A stretch of 64,000 nucleotides of DNA, from NCBI RefSeq assembly GCF_000719515.1, contig NZ_JOGR01000009.1, positions 130,901 through 194,900 on the forward strand, read 5' to 3'. The stretch's first letter is position 1. Each line of letters starts with the position of its first letter. Both the position numbers and the translations under genes were made by a program. Positions 59,912-64,000 of the stretch are shown here, one piece after another. The DNA is from Glycomyces sp. NRRL B-16210 (lineage in GTDB: Bacteria > Actinomycetota > Actinomycetes > Mycobacteriales > Micromonosporaceae). Below the pieces are notes generated by a model. It saw only the letters and a program-made list of their open reading frames with translations, searched no databases and had not been told where the DNA came from.

Positions 59912-61255
59912 ATGTCCGACAGCACCCGCGACCGCACCCGCGACAGCGCCTCCCACAACAGCGCGACCGACGCCGGCCTCGCCGCCGAACGGCTCGCCCT
60001 CGAATGGGCCTCCGACCCGCGCTGGGCCCACACCGCCCGCGACTACACCGCCGCCGACGTCATCGGCCTGCGCGGCCGCGTCACCGAAGAGCACACCCTC
60101 GCCCGCCGCGGCGCCGAGCACCTCTGGACCCGGCTCACCGAGGACGCGGCCACCGGCGGCTACACCCACGCCCTCGGCGCGATGACCGGCGGCCAGGCCG
60201 TCGAACAGGTCAAAGCCGGCCTCCACGCCATCTACCTCTCCGGCTGGCAGGTCGCCGCCGACGCCAACCTCGCCGCCCAGACCTACCCCGACCAGTCGCT
60301 CTACCCCGCCAACTCCGTCCCGCAGGTCGTGCGCCGCATCAACAACGCCCTCATGCGCGCCGACCAGATCGAGGCCTCCGAAGGCCTCCAGAGCGTCGAG
60401 GACTGGCTCGTGCCGATCGTCGCCGACGCCGAAGCCGGCTTCGGCGGCCCCCTCAACGCCTACGAGCTCATGAAGGCCATGATCGGCGCCGGCGCCGCCG
60501 CCGTCCACTGGGAGGACCAACTCGCCTCCGAGAAGAAATGCGGCCACCTCGGCGGCAAGGTCCTCATCCCCACCTCCCAGCACCTGCGGACCCTCAACGC
60601 CGCCCGCCTCGCCGCCGACGTCGAAGGCGTCCCGACCGTCATCATCGCCCGCACCGACGCCGAGGCCGCCACACTCCTCACCGCCGACGTCGACGAACGC
60701 GACCGGCCCTTCATCACCGGCGACCGCACCCCCGAGGGCTACTACCGCGTCCGCGGCGGCATCGAATCGTGCATTGCCCGCGCGAACGCCTACGCGCCCT
60801 ACGCCGACCTGCTCTGGATGGAGACCGGCACCCCCGACCTGGAGGCCGCCCGCACCTTCGCCGAAGCGGTCAAAGCCGAGCACCCCGAGCAGATGCTCGC
60901 CTACAACTGCTCGCCGTCGTTCAACTGGAAACGCCACCTCGACGACGACACCATCGCCAAATTCCAACGCGAACTCGGCTCGATGGGCTTCACCTTCCAG
61001 TTCATCACCCTCGCCGGATTCCACGCGCTCAACTACTCCATGTTCGACCTCGCCCACGGCTACGCCCAAAGCGGCATGAGCGCCTACGTCGACCTCCAAG
61101 AACGCGAGTTCGACGCCGAAGGCCGCGGGTACACCGCCACCAAACACCAGCGGGAGGTCGGCACCGGCTACTTCGACCGCGTCACCACCGCCCTGAACCC
61201 CGCCAGCGAGACGCTCGCGCTCAACGGCTCCACCGAAGCGGGACAATTCCACTAG
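59912..61255 (+). CDS. aceA: Isocitrate lyase
   Basis: AceA splits isocitrate into glyoxylate and succinate, the first step of the glyoxylate shunt used for growth on acetate or fatty acids. The 447-residue protein has the catalytic loop KKCGH (208-212, C210) and the metal-binding VADAEAGFGGP, and its length is typical of the short bacterial type. It is followed 122 bp downstream by malate synthase and is divergent from the RamB-like gene. Confidence 0.97.
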   Translation: MSDSTRDRTRDSASHNSATDAGLAAERLALEWASDPRWAHTARDYTAADVIGLRGRVTEEHTLARRGAEHLWTRLTEDAATGGYTHALGAMTGGQAVEQVKAGLHAIYLSGWQVAADANLAAQTYPDQSLYPANSVPQVVRRINNALMRADQIEASEGLQSVEDWLVPIVADAEAGFGGPLNAYELMKAMIGAGAAAVHWEDQLASEKKCGHLGGKVLIPTSQHLRTLNAARLAADVEGVPTVIIARTDAEAATLLTADVDERDRPFITGDRTPEGYYRVRGGIESCIARANAYAPYADLLWMETGTPDLEAARTFAEAVKAEHPEQMLAYNCSPSFNWKRHLDDDTIAKFQRELGSMGFTFQFITLAGFHALNYSMFDLAHGYAQSGMSAYVDLQEREFDAEGRGYTATKHQREVGTGYFDRVTTALNPASETLALNGSTEAGQFH

Positions 61256-61377
61256 CCGCCCGCGACCATCCGCCGCGGCGGAGCCGACCCGGCCCGGCTC
61301 CGCCCCGAGACGACCAGCAGCCCCGCGACAACATCCGCCTTGCGACACCAACCGCCTTGCGACACAAGGAGCACCAC

Positions 61378-63018
<1,641 letters not shown>

Positions 63019-63031
63019 GTGATCCCCCGAA

Positions 63032-63076
63032 GGCGGGGCCGGACCCGGGCCGTACTAGCCCGGTCCCGGCCCCGCC
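63032..63076 (+). terminator. Hairpin terminator after aceB
   Basis: GGCGGGGCCGG and CCGGCCCCGCC pair at the base, followed by a mismatched middle and a short upper stem, 14 bp after the stop. Confidence 0.65.
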
Positions 63077-63084
63077 GTCTCGAA

Positions 63085-63480
63085 GCTGGGGAGGCCGGGG
63101 CTGCATGCTCGAAGTAGAGGAAGCCGAGGCCGAAGGTCCGCAGCGGAGGAGGCCGGGGCCGAAGACACAAAGCGGAGGAAGCCGAGGCGGCGAGCCTGAA
63201 GTGAAGGAAGTCGAGGCCGCGGGCCCGAAGTGGAGGAGTCCGGGGCCGCAGGCGCCGGGGCGGCGGAGCACCACTCCGTTCCCAAACCGTCCTCCACCCG
63301 GGTCGCCCCTCACCCAAGCCGTCTCCTTTACCGAAGCCGTCCTTCACCCAGGTCGCCCTGCACCCAAGCCGTCCTTCACTCGAGTCGCCCTCCACCCAAG
63401 CCGTCTCCTTAACCCGGGACGCCCTTCACCCGAGTCGGCCTTCGAGTCACCCTCCGAGTCGCCCTTCACTCGGACCGCCT
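63085..63480 (+). repeat. Degenerate tandem repeats
   Basis: The first part (about 63100-63260) repeats variants of CGAAGTGGAGGAAGCCGAGG. The second (about 63290-63470) repeats variants of CTTCACCCGAGTCGCCCT in units near 18 bases. Reading frames exist on both strands but are low-complexity. I do not support a gene here. Confidence 0.65.
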
Positions 63481-63794
63481 TGCGCTCGGGCTGCGAATTG
63501 TCGTACCCGTGATGCAGGGTTGAACTGGGGGCCCGCGAATGTCCGATTTGCCGGGACCCTCCGTTCACTTTTGGCCGACCCTGACCGCTGGCGCGCAGGG
63601 TCGGCCATTTTCGCGCTTAGCTCCGTGCCTTTTTGAGTTATATCGGAATCGTGGTATTCGAATTGGGGACTCGCTGCGGCGACGGAAGGCTTCATAGCGG
63701 CGGATCGGGGCGGCGTCGGAAACGTTGAGAGCGGTGGCAGGCGGCCAGCGGTGGGTTTGCGGGGGTTGTCCGGATCCCGGGGTCGGGCGTGTCG

Positions 63795-63925
63795 GTTCGC
63801 GGGATCCCCCGTTTCAACGATGCCGCGGGGGTGTGACAGTCGGGATTGCTGCGTGCCCCGGGGTCGGGTGTGTCGGTTCGCTGGGCCCCCGGTTGCAAGG
63901 GTGACGCGGGGGTACGACAATCCGT
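63795..63925 (-). repeat. Dispersed repeat family II, tandem copies C and D
   Basis: Two similar units in a row each read TGTCGGTTCGCNGG, CCCCCGGTT or CCCCCGTTT, a short loop, then CGCGGGGGT and GACA. Their spacing is about 78 bases. Confidence 0.7.
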
Positions 63926-64000
63926 CGGGGCGTCGGGGCGTCGGGGCGTCGGGGCGTCGGGGCGTCGGGGCGTCGGGGCGTCGGGGCGTCGGGGCGTCGG
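63923..64000 (+). repeat. 8-bp tandem array (GTCGGGGC), cut by the window end
   Basis: At least nine perfect head-to-tail copies of an 8-base unit run to the last base of the window. No gene is seen between 63019 and 64000. Confidence 0.95.

Noticed and set aside
59783..61351. A 1062-residue protein joining the RamB-like frame to upstream sequence
   Set aside because: The extra half is antisense to aceA and Gly/Val-rich; the RamB-like protein starts well at 59782.
63447..63920. A 157-residue protein on the minus strand
   Set aside because: The translation repeats the family II element and is low-complexity.
63923..64000. CRISPR array or telomere-like end
   Set aside because: It is a simple 8-bp tandem array with no spacers; nothing shows that the molecule ends here.

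Overview
The window is a 64 kb piece of a very GC-rich chromosome. GTG starts are frequent, genes are packed on both strands, and strong GC hairpins act as terminators. The gene content points to a sporulating, morphologically complex actinobacterium: an SsgA-like sporulation protein, a RamB-type regulator beside aceA/aceB, an argCJBDFRGH operon with actinobacterial order, several NarL-type two-component pairs and a PASTA serine/threonine kinase. Glycomycetales (Glycomyces-like) is my best guess, but that is inference from overall character and not proven here. The sequence reads as chromosomal. I see no phage, insertion sequence, CRISPR array or replication origin.

Layout. 0.1-3.8 kb: a penicillin-binding-like protein whose catalytic motifs are all degenerate, a PAP2 phosphatase, two DUF4190 membrane proteins and a DUF2568-like membrane protein. 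3.9-5.8 kb: a sensor kinase and its response regulator. 5.8-14.2 kb: two ARG boxes and the complete, mostly overlapping argCJBDFRGH operon, closed by a 13-bp hairpin. 14.3-22.0 kb: a secreted protein, an HdeD-like protein, an MMPL transporter, a second two-component pair and a Tex-family RNA-binding protein. 22.1-23.1 kb: tRNA-Gly, tRNA-Val and tRNA-Cys, then an Hsp20 gene under a perfect CIRCE operator. 23.2-28.4 kb: TPM-domain and PspA genes, an acetyltransferase, a kinase-like phosphotransferase and a DUF4188 protein with a His-rich tail.

28.5-43.2 kb: phosphoketolase, a winged-helix regulator coupled to a tiny membrane protein, two tandem acetyltransferases, a second tRNA-Gly followed by a decayed tRNA-Gly copy, a TetR/MFS efflux pair sharing one operator, a PASTA kinase, citrate synthase, pta and ackA. 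43.2-63.0 kb: an SsgA-like gene with an apparent frameshift, an O-methyltransferase, a third two-component pair, an acyl desaturase, a lipoprotein, small regulator/target pairs (TetR with a membrane protein, MerR with an SDR), a pectate-lyase-like exported protein, and the RamB-like regulator divergent from aceA and aceB. 63.0-64.0 kb is repeat-rich and appears non-coding.

Two themes join the parts. First, phosphoketolase, Pta, AckA, citrate synthase, isocitrate lyase, malate synthase and RamB all serve the acetyl-phosphate/acetate/acetyl-CoA node and lie within about 35 kb. Second, the spacers from about 35 kb onward carry two dispersed repeat families and several short-unit tandem arrays. 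One repeat copy is read into the tail of the SsgA-like gene, and a 61-bp duplication includes the stop codon of the lipoprotein gene.
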